In this document: in pieces, positions 10,718 to 21,850 of the stretch
Position numbering within the stretch: the stretch's first letter is position 1
How the letters are laid out: every line of letters starts with the position of its first letter
Assembly: GCA_015680905.1 (NCBI GenBank)
Contig: CM027380.1
Span: 107,494,501-107,558,500, forward strand
DNA: 64,000 nt
Reading direction: 5' to 3'
Origin: Coptis chinensis
Taxonomy: Eukaryota; Streptophyta; Magnoliopsida; Ranunculales; Ranunculaceae
Made by a program: the position numbers and the translations under genes
Notes under the pieces: model-generated
Databases searched by the model: none
What the model saw: the letters and a program-made list of their open reading frames with translations, nothing else
What the model was told of the DNA's origin: nothing

Positions 10718-11747
10718 CTGACGCTGCAGTTCAGTTGCCGCAAACATCTTTTTTGCACAATTCATTGACTGCACAAGTTTTTCAGGAATCACTTCACCAG
10801 TCAAATAGTGTTTAGCAAATGTTTTTAGGAATCGATAATCCCATGCATAGTACCTGGAAAAAGCGCAAAAACATTACCTGCATGACATCAAATAGTAAGT
10901 GGATCTTCTACATTGAACAAGTGTATACTTAAGAACCTACAATGTAAGTGGAAAAGAGAATGAACTGAAGGGAAAACAAATAAAAAATGGAGAAGGAAAC
11001 CTCTTTATGTTTAGGAATCACTCTTCTGGGCATACAATTATAGAAATCATTTCATGATGACTGGTCAAACCTTGGGCGGTTGGGCACAAGGTCTTGGGTT
11101 CCATTTGCACCTTTACCAGGGAGTAGAGAATTTAAGGGGTTAGGGAATAATGTTCCATCTTCCAACTCTTTTAGGAAATGTCAAATCATGATGAATTCGA
11201 CTCTTTTTGTCTTTTTGTTTTTTTATTATTTATGTTCCGGTTGATTAGCACGGGAGAAATTCCATGGACTCTTTTTTTTTTTTTTTTTTTTGTGTGTGGA
11301 GATTTACAAGCATATGTATACATTTACCCACTTTAAGATACAATCACAAGAGAATTTTCATGACAACTTTCTTAGGAGGCAAAGAAATATTTTTATGCTA
11401 TAAGAGACCTCAGAAACAATTTTAAAACGAGAGAGTTAACAAAAGCAAATTACTCACTTGAAAAGATGTGATGGTGTTTCAGCCAAATCAATAACTACTC
11501 TGACTCGCGAGAAATGTTGGTAGTCCTGTAGGGTTGACCGAATGTCAGCAAGAAAAGAATGTCATAATGGATAATTTGGAAAATTTGGAAAATTTAGTGG
11601 TACCAAAGGGAGAATGCGTACCGTTCTCGAAAGAAGAGAATGAAGGGCATGCCCAAACTCATGGAACAGAGTTACAACTTCCCCATGGTTCAGCCTTGCT
11701 ATTGATGAGCCGGATGGAGCAGAGAAATCACAAACAAGAGCTACAAT
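10718..11747 (-). pseudogene. Mitochondrial intermediate peptidase (M3 family) fragment, three exons
   Basis: Three minus-strand exons in the right order and phase: 11622-11747, 11458-11525 and 10718-10853. The first encodes the zinc-binding helix LFHEFGHALHSLLSRT (HEXXH motif of M3 metallopeptidases). The second reads DYQHFSRVRVVIDLAETPS and the third YYAWDYRFLKTFAKHYLTGE. Splice sites are intact (for example GTACGC donor at 11621-11616 and CAG acceptors). The family removes octapeptides from imported precursors in the mitochondrial matrix. The N-terminal two thirds and the C-terminal exons are not found nearby, so this is a gene fragment. In the second exon the usual Gly-Thr before Arg is changed to Arg-Val, and a usual Glu near its 3' end to Lys. 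Confidence 0.88.
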
Positions 11748-12140
11748 CTGCAGTGGACGTACAAAATGGTCATTTGAATGTTACACACTTACACTCTTAT
11801 ATAATAGGGACACAAGTACAAATTTTCTACACATTGAGTTAAGTAAAACTGATAGAAAACCTACTGAAGTGTCCATATTTGCCTTAAACACAATAAGAGA
11901 TGGTAACCGACATGGACAATTACTATAAACTAGGTATCATTTTAAAATAATTTGCAAAACTAAGCGTAAGCACTGACGGCACCTATGAACTATTGTAAGC
12001 ACTGACATATAAACAACCATATGATACAACTTTTTGTTTTTAATCGGTGAAGTTATATGTACTATATTGATAATGTTAGAGTTCTAAGAGGACATCTTCC
12101 TGGATTTTTGGGGAACTTTGTACTATGTAAAACCTTGTTA
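11748..12140. other. Intergenic, no gene seen
   Basis: No additional MIP exon and no other coding signature could be found in this stretch. Confidence 0.4.
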
Positions 12141-12425
12141 TCAAAGACCATTAATACTGAGTAGTTGAGAATGCTCCCAGTGACCCACGTCAGCCTCCCT
12201 TTTTTCTCTCACACTGACACATCAGATTTTATCTAAAAAAATGAATTCTACGCTCTTTTTTGGCAATTTCAATTGTTAGAAGCTCAAAAAATCTTGAGTA
12301 GTTGAGAATGCTCCCAATTGACCCACGTCCCCCCATTTTTCTCTCATATTTGAATGTAGCACATTTTTATCTAAAAAAATGAATTCTACGCTCTTTTTTG
12401 GCAATTTCAATTGTTCGTAGCTCAA
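12141..12425 (+). mobile_element. Helitron-type 5' end, tandemly duplicated
   Basis: Starts TCAAAGACCATTAATACTGA after an A and aligns with the 5' ends of the Helitrons at 23804 and 34131. The block containing GTAGTTGAGAATGCTCCCA (12161) recurs 137 bp later (12298), so the terminal region is tandemly doubled. No matching hairpin plus CTAG 3' end is visible before the copia element at 14446, so the element is probably truncated. Confidence 0.5.
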
Positions 12426-12746
12426 AATACATAAAAATCCAAAATAGATAAATAGATAAAAACCTCTTTCTTAAATCTTATCTCCTCTCTTCAAACTTCT
12501 CTCATTCTTCTTTTCTTCCAAAATTAAACTAAAAATGATAGAGTGATGTCAAAATTTAAAAACTTTTTCCTCTCTCCCCACTTTCACTCACTTCTCTTCT
12601 CATCAAGGTATCCTTCATTATTTTTTTTCTTTTCTTGATTTTATGTATTTGTTAATTAGGCTAATAATAATCAACTAAATCCGTGTTTTTTTTGTTTAAT
12701 TTTTTAATTTTAATTACACAGAATTCAGAATGAGTCTTCTAAGGTT

Positions 12747-13055
12747 ATGAAAAAAGTTAGGTTTTGTGTGGAAGAAGAAAATGTTGTTGACACACCGGTT
12801 CGAATGACGAGGTCTAGAAAGGGTATTGACTTAGTTGTGTTTTCGCCATTGCCGAATGCCAAGAAGAAAACAAAAAGAGGACGGAAAAAGGATGGGAATG
12901 ATGATTCTACTGCTGTAGTTTTGTCAGAGAGTATTAGTGAGGCACCAGTTCGAATGACGAGGTCTAGAAGGGGTACTGACTTAGTTGATCTGTCGCCTTC
13001 TCCTGTTGCGAGGAAGAAAACAAAAGGAGGACGGAAATTGATTTCAAGAAGTTGA
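12747..13055 (+). CDS. Small basic protein with two internal repeats, hypothetical
   Basis: A 102-codon ORF of unknown function. It holds two copies of a unit (PVRMTRSRKGIDLVVFSP and PVRMTRSRRGTDLVDLSP) that arose by a 150-bp tandem duplication. Each ends in a basic RGRK or GGRK cluster resembling an AT-hook or nuclear localisation patch. The upstream region is T-rich with a plausible acceptor (ACAG at about 12718-12721), so this may be an exon. It lies downstream of a Helitron 5' end and may be captured host sequence. I do not recognise the parent gene. Confidence 0.35.
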   Translation: MKKVRFCVEEENVVDTPVRMTRSRKGIDLVVFSPLPNAKKKTKRGRKKDGNDDSTAVVLSESISEAPVRMTRSRRGTDLVDLSPSPVARKKTKGGRKLISRS

Positions 13056-14025
13056 AGTTAAGAAAATGGGACTTGCTTGAATCACTTTTGAGAATAAGTG
13101 CCTTGCAATTGTTCTTCTGTGCCGGTGTTCCAAACAGTGATGCTATTGTTGCCTTAGTACCAGAGAGAGTGTTTGTGTTCGAACTGTCTTTCTTCAGTAG
13201 TTGTGAAAGTGTGTAGGAGTTGCTCTTTTTCGTCCTCACTGATGTCATTTTTGCACTGATACAAATTTTTTGTTCTTCATGTACAAGGATAGAAAGCTAT
13301 GTGTAGTTATTTTGTTGCTGGCCTTGAGGTAGTTACAGGTAAAAGATGTCCAATTCACAACCTATAGCACAAACCCATTCTGGTAAGATTGCAGTGGAGC
13401 AGGAATGTTAACAAATAACATGTCCAAAACACATGTTCTGCTGCTCACAGGCACTAACACAAAGAGCTTTATACAGGAAGAGTACGAGACTAACCGTGTC
13501 CTGCTGCTCTAATAAGTTACTTTTACGTATAAATGACATGTTGTATAGTTATACAGACATACTGAGTTACAGCAAAAGGTTAAACATGTCTACAGGCTCC
13601 ACTTTGCCAAATGACCAACAGGTCATAACCCCCCAACAACATTCAAACACCTAAATGAGCAGGTATGTGGAACCATTATCCTTTTCCTATCAGGCACACA
13701 CACGAACTGCAATACTATGTAAAATGATATGACATTTTATAGTCGTGCAGACAAAGCAAATAGAAGTGTGCAAAGAGAAAGTACAAAAACTCACTTTCAC
13801 AACACATAACTACATGTGAATGGTCAAATATCGACCACAAGTTTACAAACTGGCTGATTGAAGATCACAATATCAAGATATTTATTTATTTAGTCATAAT
13901 ATAACTGGGAGTCAAGATGTCAAATCATTCAAGGCCATCTGATAAGGTGAGGGACCCAGGTCTCCGGAGCCATGGAACAAGGTATCCAGCATATCACAGC
14001 TGACACTGCCGACCAGCACCTCACC
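13056..14025. other. Intergenic, no recognisable gene
   Basis: No conserved coding motif seen on either strand. The last 8 bases (14018-14025, ACCTCACC) are the left target duplication of the following hAT MITE. Confidence 0.45.
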
Positions 14026-14182
14026 CAGGGGCGGATGCAGGATTCAACAATAGGGGGGCTACTAACACTAATTCTCACTACTTTTTTTTTTGGAGTGAAT
14101 AGTTACCACTGTACTTTTGGGTTTTAAGCAAAGTTAGGGGGGGGCTACAGCCCGGGTCAGCCAACTCATAGATCCGCCCCTG
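14026..14182. mobile_element. hAT-type MITE, 157 bp
   Basis: Terminal inverted repeats CAGGGGCGGAT at the left and ATCCGCCCCTG at the right. Flanked by a perfect 8-bp target duplication ACCTCACC (14018-14025 and 14183-14190). Length, TIR type and 8-bp duplication fit a non-autonomous hAT element. No coding capacity. Confidence 0.9.
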
Positions 14183-14445
14183 ACCTCACCACATAATGAT
14201 CATTTGGGCACATGAGAAACAACCAAAGCCACTTGGCTACACCCCCACATGCTGCTTGACCCAGTCAGTAACTGGAACAAAACAGGCTTATCCTACACAC
14301 AGTTCGGTAAATTGAACAAAATTAGGCTTATCCTACACGTAGTTCAGTAAATGGTCTATGTTCTAAACTGCATTTATAGATATCTAATTTGGATAGACAT
14401 TCTCGATAGATCCAACAAAGCAAGTGTGAGTAGGGACGTTTTCTG

Positions 14446-15105
14446 TGTTGGAGTTATCCCTCACATGAGGAGAGAAAACTTGAATGAAACGGCAAACTCG
14501 ACATCCCGAGGAGTCGGGTTTCCGGATAGAAGCGACTTCGCTCGAGTTCCAATAACATAGGGCGACCAGCTCAAAGTGAAGAGCCAGCAAATTCGGCTTC
14601 AGTCTTGTAGCGACTTCGCTCACAGCCATTAGCCAAAAGCATAATTTTTTGGGCCTTGCTACAAGATTACATGCGAAATTTGGTTTTTGGAGATAAAACC
14701 AAAAATCAAGGTTTTGGAAAACCTAACCAAACAAGTCAGAAGGATTGGAATCCAGACTAAAAACAAAAAGAGAGAGAACCTTTACAGAGAGACAACCCCT
14801 CGTAAAGAGATAAAGAGTGATCTAGTAAGGTGAGACCGTAAGGAGAGATTGTAATCTTCCTTCCCACGTTATTAAGAACCCGACTCTTGTGGAAGTAGGC
14901 ATCATTGGCGAACCACGGTAAATCTTTGTGTTGTGGTTTGCTTTTACTGCTTTACATTATTATCTGTTGTTAATAGTTGTTTAGCGAGTTGGGCATGTTA
15001 GTATAGGCGGTTTGTGATATTTGAGATTTATCCGGAGTTGAATTGTGTTCATACAAGTTATCACGTGTAGTGGGGAACCGATTGGTATTGGTGTAATCCC
15101 CAACA
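14446..15105 (+). repeat. copia 5' LTR
   Basis: Begins TGTTGGAGTTATCC and ends CCCCAACA. Matches the 3' LTR closely over its last 300 bp; the first half has many small gaps. Confidence 0.9.
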
Positions 15106-15107
15106 AG

Positions 15108-15119
15108 TGGTATCGAGCC
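15108..15119 (+). other. Primer binding site
   Basis: TGGTATCGAGCC two bases after the LTR resembles the usual copia site TGGTATCAGAGCC complementary to initiator tRNA-Met, with one base missing. Confidence 0.85.
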
Positions 15120-15229
15120 TTGGTTAGAATAGCTTTAGGGTGTTATCGAATCTTGGTCGGAAGGTGTTTGTAAATTCAGAGAAGATTTGAGGTTAAATAA
15201 CTTGTAGAGATGGACCATTAAAGTGAACA

Positions 15230-18200
15230 CTTTCGTATGATGAGTCCGAATAGGAAGAACTACACCATCCGGAAAGCCAAGATGGAAGACTTGCTATACC
15301 GCAAGGACTTGGCACTTCCCATTGAGAATGAGGGAGTAAAACCAAGAACCACGATGAAATTTGAATGGAAAAAGCTTGACATAAAAGCTATTGGGTACAT
15401 TCGACAATGGATAGGCGGCGGTGTCTTTCACCATGTGGCTCAAGAGACTGACCCCTATGGAAGAAACTCGAAGACCTTTTATGAGGAAGAAGTCGGGTGG
15501 AAACAAAGTGCTAGTCGTTAAGAAGTTTGCGCATTACCGGCGAAGTAAGAAGGTTCTTCAATGTCCGAAAGCATCTTAATGAAGTACGAATATCATCAAT
15601 CGGATGCATTTGATGAAGATCAATTTGGGAGACGAAGTTGAGGCTTTGTTTCTATTAGGCTCTCTACCCGAAAGTTGGGAGACATTAGCGGTTTCTACAT
15701 GGAGCGACCAAGGATGGAATTGTTATCATGGAGATGGCTACCACGTCTTTGTTGAATGAGGAGACTAGAAGGAGTGCAAGAAGCTGCTCTTCTCACCTCG
15801 AGGTCCTTTCACAGAGAAACGGGGAGAGGTCGAAGCGAGAAAACCATCTCGCTTAGAGGTGATGACGAAGTAAATCTAGGGGTGAAGCTAGAACTCTAAA
15901 GCCCGAGAGAGGCAATGTTACTATTGTGCCACCAAAGGCCACTACGGATATGAGTCGCGAGAACGAAGAGGGATGAGAAGAATAACCGCGGTACATGAAG
16001 ACATGGTGCGAGGAACGGAAACACAAAGGCGGAGATACTCACCGCACTAGTCGGCGACCTAGTGGGAATTGGTCGTGTGGTGTGTCCGCCTTAGTACCTC
16101 ATGTCGATACGAGAGAGTGGGTGATAGATACAGGAGCATCCTATCACGCCATTAATCCGATTGGGGATTCTTCACTACCTACCGTGTGGTGAATATGGTG
16201 AAGTGAAGATGGGTAATGTTGGTGTCTCGAAGATTATAGGCATTGGAGATGTTCATGTACAAACCAATGTCGGCTACACCTTGACACTCAAGGATGTAAG
16301 ACATGTCCCCGACATACGGTTAAGCCTAATTTAATTTTGGGAAATTAGATGGCGATGGCTTTGTAAACTTCGTTTGGTAGCGGGGTATGGAAATTGAAAG
16401 CGAGAGGTTCCATTCAGTAGCAGAGGAGGAAAGAAAACTTGCTCTCTTTACAAAACACAGGCTAGTTTGTGTAAAGTAAAAGCGAGAAGCGAATCTGCGA
16501 GAAGAAGAAGCTTCATCCGAACGCGGGCACTGAGAGATCGTGGTCACATGGGCATAAAAGGGATGGAAGTTCTTGCTAAGCAAAAGGCCATGCCGGACAT
16601 TAAAGGTACACATTTAAATACATGTACTCATTGTTTGGTAGGAAAGCAACACAGGGTGTCTTTCCAAAGATTCCGAATCTCACGAAAAGGACATCGTCCT
16701 CGAACTAGTGCACACTGCACTTATGTGGTCCTATGAGTGAAGTCCCACCGGGAGCTTCAGACTTCTTGACATTCATTGATGATCGTCAATAAAGATATGG
16801 GCCTATAGTCGAAGACCAAGGATGAAGTACTTGGCGTGTTTGAGAAATTCCACAAACATGGTGGAAAGAGAGACTGGGAAGTTGTTGAAGTGTATTCGCC
16901 GGATAATGGGGGTGAAAGTACATTGGGCCATTTGAAGAGTATTGCGAGTCATGGGATTCGTCATGAGCGCACCGTTCCCAAGACACCGCAATGAATGGAA
17001 TAATAGAGAGAATGAACCGTACCATTGTAGAGAGGATAAGATGCATGCTATCTCACTCTAAGCTACCTAGAAGCTCTTGGGTAGAATGCAATGCGTCTGT
17101 GTACCGTGCATGTGATCAACCTGTCACCGAAGAAAGCCTCCGAATAGTGATTATCGAGGAGAGAGTATGGTCGGCGAGATGTTGATTATGGATACTTGGG
17201 GTATTTGGGTGCAGGGCATTTGTGCATATTCCGAAGGATGAGAGATCCAAGCTTGATGACAAAGCCAAGCAGTGCATTTTTCTGGGTTATGGAGATGAAA
17301 AGTTTGGTTACAAACTCTATGATCCGATCAACAAGAAGGTAATCCGAAGTCGAGATGTTGTGTTCTTAGAAGACCAAACCATAGCAGACTTTGAGGAGGG
17401 TTTGAAGCACGATCTTTCACCAATGATCTTGTTGATTCAGAACCAAAAGTTCCTACTGTGGAACGTGCAGAAGGCATTGAGAATGCAGAGAACCATGAGT
17501 TTGAAGCTCATGATGAGAATCCTATTGCTCATGATGGGATAGAACCTATTGGTATAGAAGATGCAGATGAGATGCATGAACCACCACCAGAGCAAGCAAG
17601 AAGTGTATCCTCCCGAGGCACCGCCAGATGGGGCAAGGAGGTCCGACAGGAGAATAGCTTCAACGGTATCCACCACATAACGACGCGTGCTACTATCGGA
17701 TGGTGGAGAACCTATGTACTATCAAGAGGCACTTGAAAGTACAGACAAAGAAAAATGGTTGAAGGCCATGCATGACGAGATGGATTCTTTGCATAAGAAT
17801 CACACTTATGAGTTAGTTGAGAAACCCACAGGGAGAAAAGTTCTCAAGAATAAGTGGATATACAAAGTCAAGCATGAGGAGAACAATCCTCACCCAAGGC
17901 ACAAAGCTCGCCTTGTTGTGAAGGGATTCGGTCAAAGGAAAGGGATTGACTTTGATGAGATTTTCTCTCCTGTAGTGAAGATGACTTCTATCCGGGTGGT
18001 ATTGGGTATGGCCGCAAGTATGAACCTAGAGGTTGAGCAGCTAGATGTCAAGATGCTTTTCTTCATGGAGACCTTGAAGAAGATGTCTACATGGACCCAC
18101 GGAGGGGTTTGAGGTCAAAGGCAAAGGAGCACCTAGTATGCAAGTCGATAAAGAGCTTGTATGGATTGAAGCAAGCACCGAGACGATTGGTACATAAAGT

Positions 18201-19260
18201 TTGATTCCTTTATGGCGAAGCAAGGATACAAGAAGTCCGCTTAGATCATTGTGTGTTTGTTCGAGATTTCGGATGGGGATTTCATTGTGCTATTCTTGTC
18301 TTTGTATGTGGATGATATGTTGATAGTTCAGCCCAAACATCAACAAGATATCCAAGAAGAAAGACTTGAGTAAGTCCTTTGAGATGAAGGATTTGGGTCA
18401 AGCAAAACAGATATTTGGGATCGCGGATCACTCGCATTGAAAAGAGTGGAAAGTTGTGGCTTTCTCAAGAAAGCTACATTGAGAAGGTGTTGAAGAGATT
18501 CAACATGGATCAAAGGCGGCCGGTCGGTTGTCCGCTTGGTGGCCAGCCCGCATGACCAAAGAGATGTGTCCTAAGGGTGAGCATGAGCAGAGATGGATGG
18601 AAAAGATTCCTTATGCATCCCATGTGGGCGTTTGATGTATGTCATGGTGTGTACTAGGCCGGATATTGCTTTTCGCCGTTGGGGTGGTAAGCGATTTACA
18701 TCAAATCCGGGTAAAGAACATTGGGAAGGTGTTAAGTGGATATTGAGATATCTCAAAGGCACTTCCAAATCATGTTTGTGCTTTGGTGGAAGTAAGCCCT
18801 TACTTGAAGGCTACACCGATGCGTACATGGCGGGTGATGTTGACTTCGATGAAGTCCACCTCCGGTTATCAGGTTACTTTTGCGGGGGGGCGGTTTCTTG
18901 ACAATCTAAGTTGCAAAAGTGTGTTGCCCTCTCCACTACGAAGCGAAAGTATATTGCAGCCACCGAGTGTTGCAAAGAGTTGCTATGGATGAAGAGGTTC
19001 TTCGAACTAACTAGGGCTAAAGCGTAAAAACAGTTTGTAGTTATGTGTGATCGGCGCCATCCACTTGAGCAAGAATCCGAAGTTTTCATTCTAGATCCAA
19101 GCACATACACGTGTGTTATCATTGGATTAGAGAAGTACTTTCGAAGACAAGCATTTGTGTATCGAGAAGATCCATACCGACAAGAACGGGTCGGATATGA
19201 TGACCAAAGTCTTTACCGAAGGTAAGTTTGATGTTTGTTGTGCTATTGCGGAATGGCGTT
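15230..19260 (+). pseudogene. copia gag-pol, multiply frameshifted
   Basis: Recognisable pieces in order, scattered over all three frames. A gag zinc knuckle (CYYCATKGHYGYES) lies near 15915. The aspartic protease site WVIDTGASYHA is near 16120-16155. The GAG-pre-integrase and integrase zinc region (HMGIKGMEVL and CTHCLVGKQH) is near 16545-16650, with further integrase pieces near 17000-17350. The reverse transcriptase start (EKWLKAMHDEMDSL) is near 17750, the second RT motif (YVDDML) is near 18305, and RNase H-like pieces follow near 18800-18990. Nearly every domain junction is broken by one- to few-base indels, more than substitutions would suggest. The element is not autonomous as read. 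Confidence 0.88.
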
Positions 19261-19312
19261 AAACCTCCTCCTATTGATTTGGCAATTGCATGGAGGTAGC
19301 CCCCCACCGTTG

Positions 19313-19326
19313 ACCGGGAGGGAGAT
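19313..19326 (+). other. Polypurine tract
   Basis: Purine-rich GGGAGGGAGA immediately before the 3' LTR, the expected plus-strand primer position. Confidence 0.7.
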
Positions 19327-19991
19327 TGTGGAGTTATCCCCCTCACATGAGGAGAGAAACCGGAGCCGGACAAACGGGCAAACTCGACATCGAGAGTCCA
19401 TTAGGCCAGAGGCGACACTCGCTCGAGTTCGATAAAACATAAAATGACTGACATTTCAAAGTGGCCAGCGCCAGACAACTTCAGTCTTATTGCGACTTCG
19501 GCCAGAGTGAAAGAGCGCTTTCACGGGCATAATTTTTGTGAATGGCCTGCTACAACACCCGCGAAATTTGGTTTTGGAGATAAAACCAAAATCAAGGTTT
19601 TGGAAAACCTAACCAAACAAGTGGGAGGAAGGATTGGAATCGGACTAAAAAAAAAAGAGAGAACCTTTTAGGAGAGACAACCTCAGTAAAGAGATAAGAG
19701 TGATCTAGTAAGGGTGAGAGACTGTAAGGAGAGATTGTAATCTTCCTTCCCACGTTATTAAGGCCCCGACTCTTGTGGAAGTAGGCATCATTGGCGAACC
19801 CACGGTAAATCTTTGTGTTGTGGTTTGCTTTTACTGCTTTACATTATTATCTGTTGTTAATAGTTGTTTAGCGAGTTGGGCATGTTAGTATAGGTAGTTT
19901 GTGATATTTGAGATTTATCTGGAGTTGAATTGTGTTCATACAAGTTATCTGTGTAGTGGGGAACCGATTGGTATTGGTGTAATCCCCAACA
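19327..19991 (+). repeat. copia 3' LTR
   Basis: Begins TGTGGAGTTATCC and ends CCCCAACA. Homologous to 14446-15105. Confidence 0.9.
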
Positions 19992-20092
19992 TCCTGTTGG
20001 TGTTTAATATGACCTAACAGAACACTTCTGAAAATAGGAACATCGCATTGATTTCAAAGAGCCCAAAAACTTAAATGCCGAGACACATGAGG

Positions 20093-20400
20093 TCATTGTT
20101 CATACTTACCAGTGTTTGTGTAGAGACACATGAGGTCATTGTAGCAGAGAGGAGTTGAAGCAAAACCATTTTCTTTCATTTTCTGCAGATGGGACACGGA
20201 TTTATCAGTTAGGCCTGCTCTGACATAACAATTCAAGAGCGCGCCATAAGTTTTATCAATTTTGTCTTCGTCGCTCAAACTATTGAAGTAGCTCTCAGCA
20301 GAATCCAAACCTCGGACTCTTCCAATCAGATCTAACTGCAAAGACGTTCCCACGATGAAAATGTGCACTCAACTTTCTTTTCCATCCATTCAGAAACCTG
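20093..20400 (-). pseudogene. P-class PPR protein exon, broken
   Basis: Minus-strand exon reading LDLIGRVRGLDSAESYFNSL, then TYGALLNCYVRAGLTDKSV and GFASTPLCYNDLMCLYTNTG. These are pentatricopeptide repeats of the mitochondrial P-class type (SAE-YF, YGALLNCY). The 3' end has a good donor, CTG/GTAAGT, at about 20107-20102. Just upstream, VSEWMEKKV after a CAG acceptor is in a different frame, so one frameshift separates the two. No other PPR exons were recognised. The copia element inserted about 100 bp past the donor, in what would be the following intron. PPR proteins bind organellar RNA. Confidence 0.8.
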
Positions 20401-21043
20401 AGGAACAATGTAACCATGCGAAAAGGTCATGTTAAAAGTAACTTAAAATATATCAAATGAATAATTAAACAAGAAAACAATAGTATAGCTACTAACATGA
20501 ATACGCGTTCTAACTTATCTCACACTCTCATATGGATGACTCTCTCTTTTTCTGACCATAGACTAACAGTCTTGAGCACTTTTATCAATTTTGTTTGTCA
20601 GCACCTTACGTAGGACCACTGAAAACACTGCTTTCCCAAAGAGCTAGCTACTTATTTCCTTTTCAGGCCAACAACAAACAGATACTGTGAAAGACTCTGA
20701 GACTTCTGTTTTTACCCATTAACACACATATAACATTGCGCATCTGAAGACTTGGAATGTCTTTCCCTTACCCGACTTGCCTCATGTTGATGCTGGACCT
20801 ATTGGTAGTTGGAGAGGGTGTTTTGGCAATTGAATTTGACCAGAGCAGAAAAAGCATGTATGTGGCCATACTCTCCCTCCATGTTGCAGGACATGAATGA
20901 ATACTTAAATAATATATATAAGTGATGTACGAACCAAATGGAATAGCATAGGCCTACGCTGAGTACGTACTTTTTAGTCACTCTTTTGTTGGCTTCCAAA
21001 ACTAAAATGATATGTTAATGTCATCTCATTTTGATTATTACCA
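20401..21043. other. Intergenic, no gene seen
   Basis: AT-rich. No coding motif or RNA gene recognised on either strand. Confidence 0.45.
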
Positions 21044-21850
21044 GGGGAGGAGATTTTTGTCATGCTTTCTAACAATGAGCTCCTTTTATTTTGCAGTGTC
21101 CTTTGTGAAGATGAAAAACAAGCGGTTCTTTGTGAAGAGTCAATTGCAGCAACTTGCCGGACCTATGTACAGAGAACCCCTTTGTCCATGGTGCTCTTAT
21201 TGTGTCAACCATCCTTAGTAGTCCGGACTTAAAGAGCCCGTGGCTGCGAGGAAGTCAAGGTAACCCCTAAGTTCTAAGCGGTTCACAATATTATCTTAAA
21301 TTCTTAATTGTTAACTATAATATTTTTTCTCAAGTGCGGGGGAGGAGATTTTTGTCATGCTTTCTAACAATGAGCTCCTTTTATTTTGCGGTGTCCTTTG
21401 TGAAGATGAAAAACAAGCGGTTCTTTGTGAATAGTCAATTGCAACAGCGGCTTGCCGGACCTATGTACAAAGAACCACTTTGTCCATGGTGCTCTTATTG
21501 TGTCAACCATCCTTAGTATTCGGACTTAAAGAGCACTGTGGTGAAGGAAGTCAAGGTAACCCCTAAGTTCTAAGCGGTTCACAATATTATCTTAAATTCT
21601 TAATTGTTAACTATGATATTTTTTTCTCAAGTGCAGTGAACATAAGCTGTTCTATTCACCTTTTAAGGATTTAATTTGGAATTTGGTCTAACGTGGCTGA
21701 AGGAAGTCAAGGTAACCCCTAAGTTCTAAGTGGTTCACAATATTATCTTAAATTCTTAATTGTTAACTATGATATTTTTTTCTCAAGTGCAGTGAACATA
21801 AGTTGTTCTATTCACCTTTTAAGGATTTAATTTGGAATTTGGTCTAACGT
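21044..21850. repeat. Tandem repeats, 295-bp and about 152-bp units
   Basis: A 295-bp unit starting GGGGAGGAGATTTTTGTCATG occurs at 21044 and again at 21339. A shorter sub-unit containing GAAGTCAAGGTAACCCCTAA recurs at about 21249, 21546 and 21699. Within each long unit a segment after TTTTGCAG stays open in two frames (for example VKMKNKRFFVKSQLQQ), suggesting an old exon was duplicated. I do not recognise the protein. Confidence 0.85.

Larger units (their letters stand above)
14446..19991 (+). mobile_element. Ty1/copia LTR retrotransposon, degenerate
   Basis: Complete structure of about 5.5 kb: 5' LTR 14446-15105, primer binding site, gag-pol remnants, polypurine tract and 3' LTR 19327-19991. 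Domain order protease, integrase, reverse transcriptase, RNase H identifies Ty1/copia. The flanks TTCTG (14441-14445) and TCCTG (19992-19996) match at 4 of 5 bases, consistent with an aged 5-bp target duplication. The coding region is broken into many short open pieces by small indels. It lies next to the PPR relic and may sit in its former intron. Confidence 0.93.
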
